Assembly (NCBI RefSeq): GCF_949987515.2
Contig: NC_082687.1
Location: forward strand, 120,199,838 to 120,263,837
Reading direction: 5' to 3'
DNA from: Delphinus delphis
Lineage: Eukaryota; Chordata; Mammalia; Artiodactyla; Delphinidae
Length of the DNA: 64,000 nucleotides
Below, piece after piece: positions 1 to 10,875 of the stretch (its first letter is position 1; each line of letters starts with the position of its first letter). The notes under the pieces are model-generated. The model did not search any database. It had not been told where the DNA came from and saw nothing but the letters and a program-made list of their open reading frames with translations. Position numbers and translations under genes: made by a program.

Positions 1-1065
1 TGGGTTGCTTCTCCTTTTGACTATTGTAAATAATGCTGCTATGAACATGGGTGTACAAATATCTCTTTGACACCCTGCTTTCAATTGTTCAGGTTTTATA
101 CCCAGCAGTGGAATTGCTGGATCATATGGTAATTTTGTATTTAATTTTTTTGAAGAACTGCTGTATTGTTTACCATAATGGCTGCACCCTTTTACATTCC
201 ACCCACAGTGCACAAGGGTTCCAATTTTTTGACATCCTTGTCAACACTTGCTATTCTTCATTTTTTTGATAGTAGCCATCCTAATGGTTGTGATATCATG
301 TCTCATTGTGATTTTGATTTGCTTTCCCTAATTATCAGTGATGTTGAGCATTTTTTTCATGTGCTTATTGCCCACTTGTATATCTTCTTTAGAGAAATGT
401 CATACTCATGTCCTTTGCCCATTTTTGAATTGGGTTGTTTGGTTTTCTTTTGAGTTTTAGGAGTCCTCTGTATATTCCAGATAACAATCCCTTATCAGAT
501 ATGTGATTTGCAAATATTTGCCCCTCTTTTGTGATTTGCATTTTTACTCTGTTAATAGTGGCCTTTGAGTCACAGAAGTTTTCAATTTTGAAAAAGTCCA
601 GTTTGCCTATTTTTTTTGTTTCCTGTGCCTTTCATCAGATTCAAGAAATCATTGCCAAGTCCAATGTCATGAAGCTTTCTGCCCATGTTTTCTTCTAAAG
701 GTTTTATAGTTTTAGCTCTTAGGTTTGGGTCTTTGATCCATATTGTGTTAATTTTTGTATATAGGGTTATCTGAGGGTCCAACTTCATTCTTTTGCATGT
801 GGATATCATGTTTTTCCAGCATAATCTGTAGAAAAGACTGTCCTTTCCCCTATTGAATGGTATTGACACCTTTGTTGAGAATCATTTGACCACCTTTGTA
901 AGGATTTATTTCTGCACTTTCTATTCTATTTCATAGGTCTATAAGTGTCTGTCTTTATGCCATTGCCACACTGTTTTGATTAATGTAACTTTTGTAAATT
1001 AAGTTTTGAATTCAGGAAGTGTGAGTCTTCCAACTTTGTTCATCTTTTTCAAGATTACTCTGTAT
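1..1065 (-). mobile_element. Old L1 fragment (ORF2 C-terminal part, antisense)
   Basis: Read on the minus strand this is the 3' half of an L1 ORF2. A degraded stretch at 582-869 encodes typical C-terminal ORF2 text (KDSLFYRLCWKN, then IKPLEENMG). The plus strand shows the usual antisense L1 phrases, such as the run around 100-130 that matches the part encoding the end of ORF2. Many stops and frameshifts make it an old copy. It probably lies in the ADAD1 intron upstream of the first visible exon. The boundary near 1065 is approximate. Confidence 0.85.
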
Positions 1066-2036
1066 ATGGTGTTTCAAAATGCAGACCAACTTGTACAGTC
1101 ACATTCTCTTATTTATTGAAAACATTTGTGCTTGATAAACAGGATTTAATATCTTTAGTTTTCATTTCACTTGATCCTCACTGAGTAGATGGAAAAAATC
1201 CATCTTTCTCTGAGTTTTTAAAGTTCTGCTTATTTAAAGTCCAGAGTGTATATCTCTAACTATAGTCAACATTTACTTAATTAATGTGAACCCCAAGATG
1301 ACATTGTCAGTCTTTCTTTGCTAATTTCTATGTTACAACCAGTTTCTCATTTTTACTCAAAATGAGGTCCAGAGTAGCAGTTCTATTTTCTTTCTTTGTC
1401 TTTATGAATGATTTCTTGAGAGATATTGAGTACTTTAGTTGAACCTTTGCTCCTGGACCCTTCTCATTTAAGCTTTCCTGATCTTTTATTCCTTTAGTTT
1501 AGTGTCATGTTCTTTTCTTGTTCTTCCTGGATTTCCCAACTTGGGAACCAAATTGGAAAGCTATTGCAAAGAATGGGACTAAAAGCTTAGAAAACTTTGA
1601 ATGAAGTATTCCCCTACAAACTACTCTGATAAAATAGTATTAAAATGGTAATTTTTTACTTACTAACTTTTTGGTAGAATATTAAGTTTAAATGTTTTAC
1701 CTAGTATTATTGTAAATATAAAATTGTTCATAAGCATTTAGAACAGGGTTTCATTTTTACCGGTTTTCAGAATGTTGAATCTATTACAAAGCAAGCTATA
1801 TAGTAGCATAAGAATAGGGCACCCAGAAAGGTATTTGGTGTTTGTAGAATTGATTTCAATATAGGAAAGACATTTAGCAAGGCTCAGCTAATGGATAGTA
1901 GATGGCCTAGAGTTGGCAGAAGTATACAGAAAAGATAATCATTCTTGGATTGCTGTTTTATTACAGAGTAGTATGATACCTGCTCTTTGGAACATTTGAT
2001 GTTTCATTTTTCCTTATGTTTTTGTTTTATTTACAG
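1066..2036. other. ADAD1 intron, no recognisable element
   Basis: AT-rich non-coding DNA with no repeat I can name and no supported exon. It ends in a good acceptor, a T-rich tract followed by TTTACAG at 2030-2036. Confidence 0.6.
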
Positions 2037-2105
2037 GTCCCCCTCCTATCCCTGCAGAACCTATTGTTTCACCTGAACCAGTATATGTTTCAAAAGTACA
2101 TTATG
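2037..2105 (+). CDS. ADAD1: ADAD1 exon: proline-rich linker between dsRBD and deaminase-like domain
   Basis: The exon follows the acceptor TTTACAG (ends 2036). It enters in phase 1 (a G comes from the previous exon) and encodes G-PPPIPAEPIVSPEPVYV then SKVHY plus one base, 23 codons in all. This matches the linker of ADAD1 between its dsRNA-binding domain and its deaminase-like domain. The end at 2105 is fixed by the next exon (6705), which needs one carried base to read EGRHIQF as in other mammals. At that junction the genome reads TATG/GAAGGA, so the intron does not begin with GT. No normal donor in the correct phase lies within the exon. The exon is 69 bases and symmetric (phase 1 in, phase 1 out), so skipping it would not shift the frame. 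Its coding content is intact; its splicing is in doubt. Confidence 0.85.
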
Positions 2106-2111
2106 GAAGGA
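2106..2111 (+). promoter_or_regulatory. ADAD1: Degenerate 5' splice site of the ADAD1 linker exon (GA instead of GT)
   Basis: The bases after the expected exon end are GAAGGA. Restoring one T would give GTAAGG, a strong donor, so a one-base deletion is the simplest history (inference; I cannot see the ancestral sequence). The other seven ADAD1 introns whose sites are visible start with GT. Confidence 0.7.
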
Positions 2112-2132
2112 AAGTCCTTTATGATAATTTTT

Positions 2133-2446
2133 TTTTTTTTAAGAAGATATTTGAGGGTAGGAATTTATTAATTAATTTATTTTTGCTGTGTTGGGTCTTC
2201 GTTTCTGTGCGAGGGCTTTCTCTAGTTGTGGCAAGCAGGGGCCACTCTTCATCGTGGCGCGTGGGCCTCTCACTGTTGCGGCCTCTCTTGTTGCGGAGCA
2301 CAGGCTCCAGATGTGCAGGCTCAGTAGTTGTGGCTCACAGGCCTAGTTGCTCCGCGGCATGTGGGATCCTCCCAGACCAGGGCTCGAACCCATGTCCCCT
2401 GCATTAGCAGGCAGATTCTCAACCACTGTGCCACCAGGGAAGCCCC
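2133..2446 (-). mobile_element. CHR-type tRNA-derived SINE (long form) just downstream of the ADAD1 linker exon
   Basis: The reversed tRNA-derived head (GCCACCAGGGAAGCCC) ends near 2446 and the T-rich tail faces the exon. The flanking direct repeat TATGATAATTTTT occurs at 2120-2132 and 2447-2459. It may extend through AAGAAGAT if the T run has changed length. The insertion point is 14 bases beyond the exon end. The plus strand of the SINE is open in the exon's reading frame until about 2407. Its left edge holds a GT at 2157-2158 that could act as a donor. Confidence 0.9.
2157..2162 (+). promoter_or_regulatory. ADAD1: Candidate cryptic 5' splice site supplied by the SINE junction
   Basis: The sequence is AGG/GTAGGA. 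Using it would extend the linker exon by 51 bases (2106-2156), with no stop and with phase 1 kept, so it would join the exon at 6705 in frame and add 17 residues. It matches the donor consensus at -3, -1, +1, +2, +3 and +5 but not at -2, +4 or +6. It is a prediction only; the 13-T run at 2128-2140 inside the added segment would be prone to slippage. Confidence 0.35.
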
Positions 2447-2459
2447 TATGATAATTTTT

Positions 2460-2834
2460 AAAGAAGATTAACCCAATTAAAAATTATAACAGCATATAAT
2501 TAAAATATGCATAGGTATGAAAATGTACATTAGTATTTTATTATTCAAACCTGTCACACTTCAACAAAGATGAGTATTTCCTTCCATACTCTGCTAAAAA
2601 TTAGAGAGATAATAAAATTGGAGAGGAACTACTGAAGAAGTGGTTTCTTTCCTATAAAGAGACGGCTTATCAATATCATATAACTGCTTTTTTGAGAACT
2701 CTTTGCTTCGGTGGGCCGGTCATTAATGAAATCCAGTGGCTTTCTGGTGCTTGATGGTTGGGGTATTCATTTCAAGTAATCTATTCACTTTCTTTTAATG
2801 TTAGTTATTTGTCACTCAAGCCCAAAGAAAACTA
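2460..2834. other. ADAD1 intron, nothing recognised
   Basis: Low-GC intronic DNA without a named repeat or coding signal. Confidence 0.5.
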
Positions 2835-3030
2835 TAACTGCAATTGAAATTACTAGTTGTGTGACCTAGGACCAGTTACTTCTCTGTACACCTTAATTTC
2901 TCTGTCTATAAAATAGCTACAACAATAATTACCTCATAGGGTTATTGTGAGGATTAAATTAATTTATGCATTAAAAAAAACTTGATCAGTGCCTGGCACA
3001 CAGTAGGTGCTCACTAAATAGTAACTACCA
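2835..3030 (+). mobile_element. MIR SINE
   Basis: The order of motifs is that of MIR: TGTGACCTAGGACCAGTTAC, then CTCTGTCTATAAAATAG, then CTCATAGGGTTATTGTGAGG, then the tail phrase GTGCCTGGCACACAGTAGG. It is an ancient, diverged mammalian element, plus orientation. Confidence 0.9.
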
Positions 3031-4488
3031 TTATTTTAACATTTTATTATATTCAACATTATGTAGATTATTGTATACTTTTCCCATTAGATTGTGAATC
3101 CCCTGAAAGGCAGGAAATTATCCTTAATTTCTACATTGCCTACATAATAGTAACACTTCAGACTTTAGAGTGTTTGTGCAACTAAAGTGAAGAACAGCGT
3201 TTCTTTCTTTGTCTTTTCCAGGTCTGAGGATTAGAATTTATGCCTTTTCAGGTTTGGTTTTCCATTGTCTTTCTGAGACAGAAAAAAAGCTGCATTTGTG
3301 TGCTTGTTTGGAGTAAAACGACCAGACCAGGGAAAATAGGCACATTCAAAAGGCAAAGTCTACCAATAGTTAAATATAGTCAGTCAGAGATAGTCATTTA
3401 CCCTAATGGTCATAGGAGTTGATGAACAGAAGGACAGTGAGTGGTCAGTCCAACAGCAATGATTTCTTAATATGAGAAGGGACTCTAGTCTTTCTTTTCA
3501 GCCTCTGTGGACATTTTTAATGAATAGTTAAAAAGAATCCCGGGTTGGCAAATAATATAAACTACTGTTACCCTGAGAAAACACATCAATCTATGGGGAA
3601 GAAAGAGTATGTGGTTAACGGTATGTTTAAAGAAATACATGAGTAGAGTCAGGTTTGGTAGGCTCAGGTAAGGAGTTAAAAAGTTAAAACTTGATAGTTT
3701 TCTTTTAGTTGGGAAATGGAGAACAGACATCATTATCAGGCTTATAGGTAAACACGGGTGTTGAATGTTATCACTTTTGAAGAAAAAAAGATTTGAGATA
3801 CATAAAAATCTCCTGAACAGGTCCTGCTGGGCTAGTTATGGAGGGTATCACCATTTCAGAGCCTGTCTACTTTGCCATATTTTTACTGGAGTGTATCTTC
3901 ATTTAATATAGTGATATTTTGGCTCTGAAGATAGGTTCAGGTTACTTATGATACTAAAGATCACTTGAAATTAGCAACTGGAAATCAAAGAACCGGTGTT
4001 AATTAGCATCATGTATGTCATGTTTTTGTGTCATCCTTCACTTCCAATAGTTTGTGAGAACATTTTATTTCCTCAGCAACCAGCGCACATGTATAGGAAA
4101 AATAGTATTGCACTTGCTCCTTATTCCTTCATATGCATGCTAGTAAGAGATACATTTAGTAACTAAGATTTGATTATATTCACAACATTTGTTATTTCCT
4201 TCAACACCAGTTAAGATCAAGAGCTATATCAGTACGTTGTTAACTTCCAAACATCCTTTATGATATTCAGGTGCAACGTTTTTAATATGCAGCAAAATAT
4301 TCTCATGCCACACACATAATTCTTGATCTGTCAGTACTGATTGCAGTGTATTTTTCTATTCTATATCATTGCACAAAATAATTGCTAACTGTATAGGACA
4401 TGATTAAATAAATTACAGTGCATTCATTGTATGGAACCATTAAGAAGAAGGAGGGTAGCACTACCTCTGAATGATGCCCAAGACCAAG
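3031..4488. other. ADAD1 intron, no recognisable element
   Basis: I see no exon, RNA gene or nameable repeat. Short open frames here carry no family signature. Confidence 0.5.
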
Positions 4489-4490
4489 TA

Positions 4491-5179
4491 CAGTAAGTCC
4501 CTTACATACAAACGAGTTCCATTCCGAGAGCGTGTTTGTAAGTCCAGTTTGTTCATAAGTCCAACAAAGTTAGCCTAGGTACCCAAATAACACAATCGGC
4601 TATATAGTACTGTACTGTAATAGGTTTATAATACTTTTCACACAAATAATACATAAAAAACAAACACAAAAAATAATTTTTTTTTTTTTTTTTCCTCGGT
4701 ACGCAGGCTTCTCACTGTTGTGGCCTCTCCCGTTACGGAGCACAGGCTCTGGACGCTCAGGCTTAGCAGCCATGGCTCATGGGCCCAGCCGCTCCGCGGC
4801 ATGTGGGATCCTCCCGGACCGGGGCACGAACCCACGTCCCCAGCATCGGCAGGCGGACTCTCAACCAGAGTGCCACCAGGGAAGCCCCAACACTTTTAAT
4901 CTTACAATACAGTACCTTGAAAAGTACAGTAGTATCAGCTACATCACCGCTGCTTTTACACTTGCTTCCAGACATCCTAGGCTTGAAATAAATGTACTGT
5001 ACTACTGTATACAGTACTGTACAGTAAAGTACACAAAAGCACAACCACTTGTAGAGGATGCACACACGTGACAGTGTAATGACAGACACATGAACTAACT
5101 TACATGATTGGACATATGAACGTACCTTTGCATCTTTGAAAGTTCACAACTTGAAGGTTCGTATGTAGAGAACTTACTG
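4491..5179. mobile_element. Non-autonomous Tigger-like (Tc1/mariner superfamily) element
   Basis: The element starts CAGTAAGTCCCTTACATAC and ends with the near-inverted copy GTATGTAGAGAACTTACTG. Both ends are flanked by TA (4489-4490 and 5180-5181), the target duplication of the Tc1/mariner/pogo group. It has no transposase frame and is a MITE. A SINE at about 4677-4887 splits it. The exact family name is uncertain. Confidence 0.75.
4677..4887 (-). mobile_element. CHR-type SINE inserted in the Tigger-like element
   Basis: Reverse orientation: T-rich tail at 4677-4693, then CGGTACGCAGGCTTCTCACT, then the body, ending TGCCACCAGGGAAGCCC. Being nested, it is younger than the Tigger-like host. 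Confidence 0.9.
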
Positions 5180-5181
5180 TA

Positions 5182-6704
5182 AATGCAAAGTGGATTTTAG
5201 CATGCCCCAGTTTTTATTTTTTAATTAGTGTATGTTTAGATGTATATTTTGTTTATCAAAATATCCATACTGGTAATAGTGGTTGCATTTGGAGAGGGAG
5301 ACTTATGAATGTACATCTCTTATATTGCTGTTTCAGTGGGAAAAAAACGTTTAACTTTATACTATCATCAAATGAATATGCTTCTCCTGTATCATAAGCT
5401 TTTGGTAATAAGCTGAGCCAAGTTGTTGAGTACTTCTCAGTCATAGTTTCACTGCATAAACACGAAAAGCTAATTTTTACACCACATGATGGTTTTACTA
5501 ATTTAAATGAAATATATGCTAGCATGCAATTATAATAATTTGCACCTTCTCATTGTATGCTTTTTGGTTAGATAAAAGAATATAGCAAGTAGTTCATTCT
5601 TCTGATTGTGTTTATGATGTTCTTTAACTCTTTTTGATGTGACTTTACATGTTTTTGCTAAGAGAGCATTAACAATATTAACAAAGAAAAATTCAAGTTT
5701 AACAAATATAAGTAAAAACTTGTAAATGGCCTTACTGAAATGAGTTGTCTTAGCTGAGACTACTAACATTAAATTTTTATCATTTATGTGCCTTTTTAAT
5801 TATTAAGCAGGTAAAAAGAATTTCTGTGAAAAATATAGTTATACAGTTCATATATATGCAAGGTATGAGAGCAAAATTGTTTCATTTACTTTTTTCCTCT
5901 GAGGATATAGTGGACTGCGAACCACTTGATAAGACTACTTAGCAACTATCATGCAACTAACAAGAACTATCAGTGTTTAGTAAACAACTAAACTTTGAGA
6001 AATACTATATTAAGTGATTCTGCAACCTCTCATTCTCTAGAATAATGATTCTTCCCTGGGGATATACAAGCATACATACACAAAGCAACAGATGGCCAGG
6101 GCCCTATCTCAGAACCTCAAGTCTTTCATTTTTTTAAAAAGGTCCATGGGTGACTTTTGATGTCTGTTCTTGGTTATAACTCTTCTATGGTAATCCTGAT
6201 TACTTCAGACTATCTCCTTTCAAAGTTTGGGACTTTTTTTTTTAGTGCGAACGTGGAACTATATCAAGAGTCTAAGTGTTTAGTGCTTTGCAGTGGTTGT
6301 CAGTGGGACAAATACTTAGGAGTATATTTTGATTGTCACAGTGATTGGGGAAGACTGCTGGCATTCATTGAGATGTTGCTTGTCAGGCAATGTGGGACAA
6401 TCCCATACAACAGAGAATTGTCTTGTGTCCTGTATGATTTTTGAATGTTTTATCAATTATAAATTAGTAATCCTCTAATATGTAATACTTATACATCTTT
6501 TTACAAGAATCCAAAAAGCTCAATAGCTTGTGTTCTTTTAGAATGGAATACTTTAAAATCAATCATGACATAAATTATAAATTTGCTTACATATCTCTAT
6601 AAATTAACTCATTCAATTGAAAGGTTATAAGAGGAATAATAGAGACCTCTGGGAGAAAGCACAGTGTTCTTCAAATTCATATTGCATTTGATTTTTTTTT
6701 CTAG
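5182..6704. other. ADAD1 intron, nothing recognised
   Basis: Low-GC DNA with no supported gene or named repeat. It ends in the acceptor ATTTTTTTTTCTAG (6691-6704). Confidence 0.5.
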
Positions 6705-6830
6705 AAGGGAGACATATTCAGTTTGCGAAGATTTCACAGATCGTTAAAGGAACATTTTATCAACTAGTTTCTAATCATTCAGAGTATCTGAAATGTAGCA
6801 ACTCATTAGCTGCTTTTATAATTGAAAGAG
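6705..6830 (+). CDS. ADAD1: ADAD1 exon: start of the deaminase-like domain
   Basis: The exon lies between acceptor CTAG (6701-6704) and donor G/GTAAGT (6831). With the carried G it encodes [14 protein letters not shown], then [16 protein letters not shown], then [12 protein letters not shown], 42 codons ending in phase 1. This is the opening helix region of the ADAR-type deaminase domain, where the conserved LAAFIIER stretch precedes the first core strand. The reading starts in phase 1, which fixes where the previous exon must end. Splice sites are strong and I see no damage. Confidence 0.95.
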
Positions 6831-7434
6831 GTAAGTGCAAGTACTTGGGATGTGTTCATTTGTACAAAAGCTATTAAGTAACTTAATGATCTGAACTACG
6901 CTATGGTAATATTTTAACTATCTTTGCCCCTGTTGACAGTGGTGCTGCATTGATTTGAAGTGGCCCTTTCTAGTAGGTGTGGGTCATTAAACACCAAGAT
7001 TCTCAAAGGTAGAGATAAAGTATACTGAATAGGAACCAATAGAGAACTGCAGAATGGTAAAATAACCTAATATTTTAATCAGTAACTGTGTTGGAGTCAC
7101 TACCATCTTGAAATCTAACCCCATTATAACAAATATTGAGAGAGACTCTATAAAAATTAACATTTTCTTCACTTTCAAATAATAAAAGATTAAAGTGAAA
7201 AATCATGAATCTGTGTTTTTTCCTGTGAATATTTTGATGTGATTCCAATTACATTTTATCTTTTATTTATCCTGTAATGTTCTAGATTGATCATTAATTA
7301 AACAGATTTGAATTTTATATTCATCTCTGAATATTATAGATGATACAAAAACAATTTGATATTTGGTTCTTATTCTTAAGGATTTTTTGTGACCTAGGTG
7401 GGGAGAAGATATATATGATTTTTCAAGGGTCAAC
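6831..7434. other. ADAD1 intron, nothing recognised
   Basis: Begins with a strong donor GTAAGTG. The rest is AT-rich with no recognised element. Confidence 0.5.
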
Positions 7435-9164
7435 TTTAGTTTGAAATCATGGAGCATGATACCTCCATGCTTTATCATTCTGTCTCAAGATCACTTTGGC
7501 TATTTGGGTGTTTTTGTGTTTCCATACAAATTGTACAATTATTTGTTCCAGTTCTGTGAAAAATGTTGTTGATACTTTGATAAGGATTGCATTGGGTCTG
7601 TGGATTGCCTTGGGTAGTATGGTCATTTTAAGAATATTACTTCTTCCAGTCCTTGAGCATGGTATATCTTTCCATTTATTTGTTGTCAACTTCAGTTCCT
7701 TCATTAATGTCTTACAGTTTTCTAAGTATGTCTTTTACCTCCTTGGTTAGATTTATTCCTATGTATTTTATTCTTTCTGATGCAATTTTAAATGGGATTG
7801 CTTTTTTAATTTGTGTTTTTGATAGTTCATTATTAGTGTATAGAAATGCAACAGATTTCTATACATTAATTTTGTATCATGCAACTTTACTGAATTCATT
7901 TATTAGTTGTAATAGTTTTTTGGTGGAGTCTTTAAGGATTTCTGTATAAAGCATGTCATCTGCAAACAGTGACAGTTTTACTTCTTCTGATCCAATTTGT
8001 TTTCCTTTTATTTCTTTTTCTTGTCTGATTACCGTGGCTAGGGCTTCCAATACTATGTTGAATAAAAGTAGGGAGGGTGGGTATCCTTATCTTATTCCTC
8101 TGATATAAGAAGAAATGCTTTCAGCTTTTCACCATTGAGTATAATGTTGGCTGTGGGTTTGTCACTTACGGCCTTTGTTATGTTGAGGTATGTTCTGTTG
8201 CTACCCACTTTGTTGAGAGTTTTTTTTAAATCATAAATGGATGTTGAATTTTGCTGAAAGCTTTTTCTGCATCTATTGAGATGATCATATGCTTTTTAAT
8301 TTTCAGTTTGTTAATGTGGTGTGTCACATTGATTGATTTGTGGATATTAAACCATCCTAGCATCCCCGGAATAAATCCCACTTGATTATGGTGTATGATC
8401 CTTCTTTTAATGTATTGTTGAATTTGGTTTGCTAATATTTTGCTGAAGATTTTTTTGCATCTGTGTTTAGGCATATTTGTCTGTAATTTTCTTTTTTTGT
8501 GGTATCTTTGTCTGGTTTTGGTGTCAGGGTAACGCTGGCCTTATAGAATGAGTTTGGAAGTGACCCCCCCTCTTCAATTTTTGGAATAGTTTGAGAAGAA
8601 TAGGTATTAACTCTTCTCTAAATGTTTGGTGGAAGTCACCTGTGAAGCCATCTGGTCCTGGACTTTTGTATGTTGGGAGTTTTTTAATTACTGATTCAAT
8701 TTCATTACTAGTAATTGGTCTGTTCATATTTTCTGTTTCTTCCTGGTTCAGTCTTGGGAGATTGTATGTTTCTAGGAATTTATCTGTTTCTTATAGGTTG
8801 TTAATTTTATTGGCATATAATTGTTCAGAGTAATCTCTTATGATTCTTGGTATTTCTGTGGTGTCAGTTGTAACTTCCCTTTTTTCATTTCCAATTTTAT
8901 TTACGTGGGCCTTCTCTCTTATTCTTGATGTATCTGGCTAAAGGTTTATCAATTTTGTTTCTTTTCGGAGAACAAACTTAGTTTCATTGATCTTTTCTAT
9001 TGTTTTTTTTTATTCTCTATTTCATTTATTTCTGCTCTGATCTTTCTGATTTCTTTTCTTCTAACTTTAGGTTTTGGCTATATCTATTTTTCTTGTTCTT
9101 TGAGGTGTAAGATTAGATGATTGATTTGAGATTTTTCTTGTTTCCTGAAGTAGTCTTGTTTTTT

Positions 9165-9540
9165 TCTAATTTTTTTAGAAGTTTTATAGTTTATTTTATT
9201 TATTAATTGATTGATTGATTGCTGCATTGGGTCTTTGTTGCTGCATGCCAGCCCTCTCTAGTTGCGTCGAGTGGGGGCTACTCTTCATTGTGGTGTGTGG
9301 GCTTCTCATTGCAGTGGCTTCTCTTGTTGCGGAGCCTGGGCTTTAGGTGTGCGGGCGTCAGTAGTTGTGGCATGTGGGCTCAGTGGTTCTGGCTCACAGG
9401 CTCTAGAGTTCAGGCTCAGTAGTTGTGGCACACAGGCTTAGTTGCTGTATGGCATGAGGGATCTTCCCAGACCAGGGCTCAAACCAGTGTCCCCTGCATT
9501 GGCAGGCAGATTCTCAACCACTGCACCACCAGGGAAGCCC
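9165..9540 (-). mobile_element. CHR-type SINE nested in L1
   Basis: Reverse orientation, ending CACCACCAGGGAAGCCC at 9540, with a (TTGA)n/TTTA-rich tail at about 9185-9220. The direct repeats CTGAAGTAGTCTTG (from 9145) and CTGAAGTAGACTTA (from 9540) form a diverged target duplication. Mutations mark it as one of the older SINEs here. Confidence 0.85.
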
Positions 9541-10347
9541 TGAAGTAGACTTATTTTAATTTCCTTCTTACATCTGCTTTTGCTACATCCCATAGGTTTG
9601 GGGTCATTGTGCTTGCAATTTCATTTGTGTCCAGGTACTTTTTTATTTCCTTTTTGATTTATTCAGTGACCCATTGATTGTTTAGTAACATGTTGTTTAG
9701 ACTCCACCTGTTTGTGCTTTTTTGTGCTTTTGTTTCTTGTGATTGATTTCCACTTTCATAGGGTTGTGGTCGGAAAAGATGCCTTATATGATTTCAGTAT
9801 TCTTAAATTTATTGAGACTTATTTTATGGCATAGGATGTGACCTGTCCTGGAGAATGTTCCACGTGCCCTTGAAAAGAATGTGTATTCTGCTGTTTTGGA
9901 TGAAATGTTCCATATATGTTTAATTCCATCTGGTCTGATGTGTCATCCAAAACCGGCGTTTTCTAATTGATTTTGTGTCTGGATGGTCTGGCCATTAATG
10001 TAAGTGGGGTGTAGTCCCCTACTATTACTGTATTATTGTCAGTTTCTCCTGTTACATTTATTAATATTTGCTTTATATATCTAGGTGCTCCTATGTTGAG
10101 TGCTTTACATTTACAAATGTTATATATACTTTTAGGATCGATCCCTTTATCATTGTGTAGTGTCCTCTCTTGTCTTTTTACTGTCTTTGTTTTAAAGTCT
10201 GTTTTGTCTGATAATAAGTATTGCTACTCCAGCTTTCTTTTCATTCTGTTTTCATGGAATACCTTTGTCCCCTTCACTTTCAATCTGTGTGTCTTTAGAT
10301 CTGAAGTGAGTCTCTTGTAGGTAGTATATATGTGGATCTTGTTTTCT

Positions 10348-10565
10348 TCTATGTTTTGGTTTTTTTTTTTTTGCGGTACGTGGGCGTCTCACTGTTGTGG
10401 CCTCTCCCGTTGCAGAGCACAGGCTCCGGACGTGCAGGCTTAGTGGCCATGGCTCACAGGCCCAGCCGCTCCGCGGCATGTGGGATCTTCCCGGACTGGG
10501 GCATGAACCCGTGTCCCCTAGCATCGGCAGGCGGACTCTCAACCACTGCGCCACGAGGGAAGCCC
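10348..10565 (-). mobile_element. CHR-type SINE nested in L1, with clear target duplication
   Basis: Reverse orientation. The target duplication GGATCTTGTTTTCTT at 10334-10348 and 10566-10580 is perfect. The body runs from TTTTGCGGTACGTGGGCG to CACGAGGGAAGCCC. Low divergence suggests a fairly recent insertion. Confidence 0.95.
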
Positions 10566-10811
10566 GGATCTTGTTTTCTTATTCAGACACTTTATGTCTT
10601 TTGATTGGAGCTTTTAGTTCATTTACATTTAAAGTAATTATTGATAGATATATACTTATTACCATTTTGTTAACTTGTTTTCAGATTATTTTTGTAGTTC
10701 TTATTTGTCCCTTCTTTTGCTCTCTTCCCTTGTGATTTGATGACTGTCTTTAGTGGTTGTGTTTGGATTCCTTTCCCTTTTTTGTGTGTGTATCTGTATT
10801 ATCGGTTTTTT

Positions 10812-10819
10812 TATATATA

Positions 10820-10862
<43 letters not shown>

Positions 10863-10875
10863 ACATATATGGGTG
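10812..10875. repeat. (TA)n/(TG)n microsatellite
   Basis: Alternating TATATA and TGTGTG runs inside the L1. Expected to vary in length between individuals. Confidence 0.9.

Noticed and set aside
2106..2107. A genuine GA-AG intron
   Set aside because: Such introns are very rare and need special context; I regard loss of the donor or an assembly error as more likely, but cannot exclude it.
2183..2407. Open frame of 74 codons on the plus strand
   Set aside because: It is the antisense strand of a CHR SINE; no independent start or family. Only its continuity with the ADAD1 exon is of interest.
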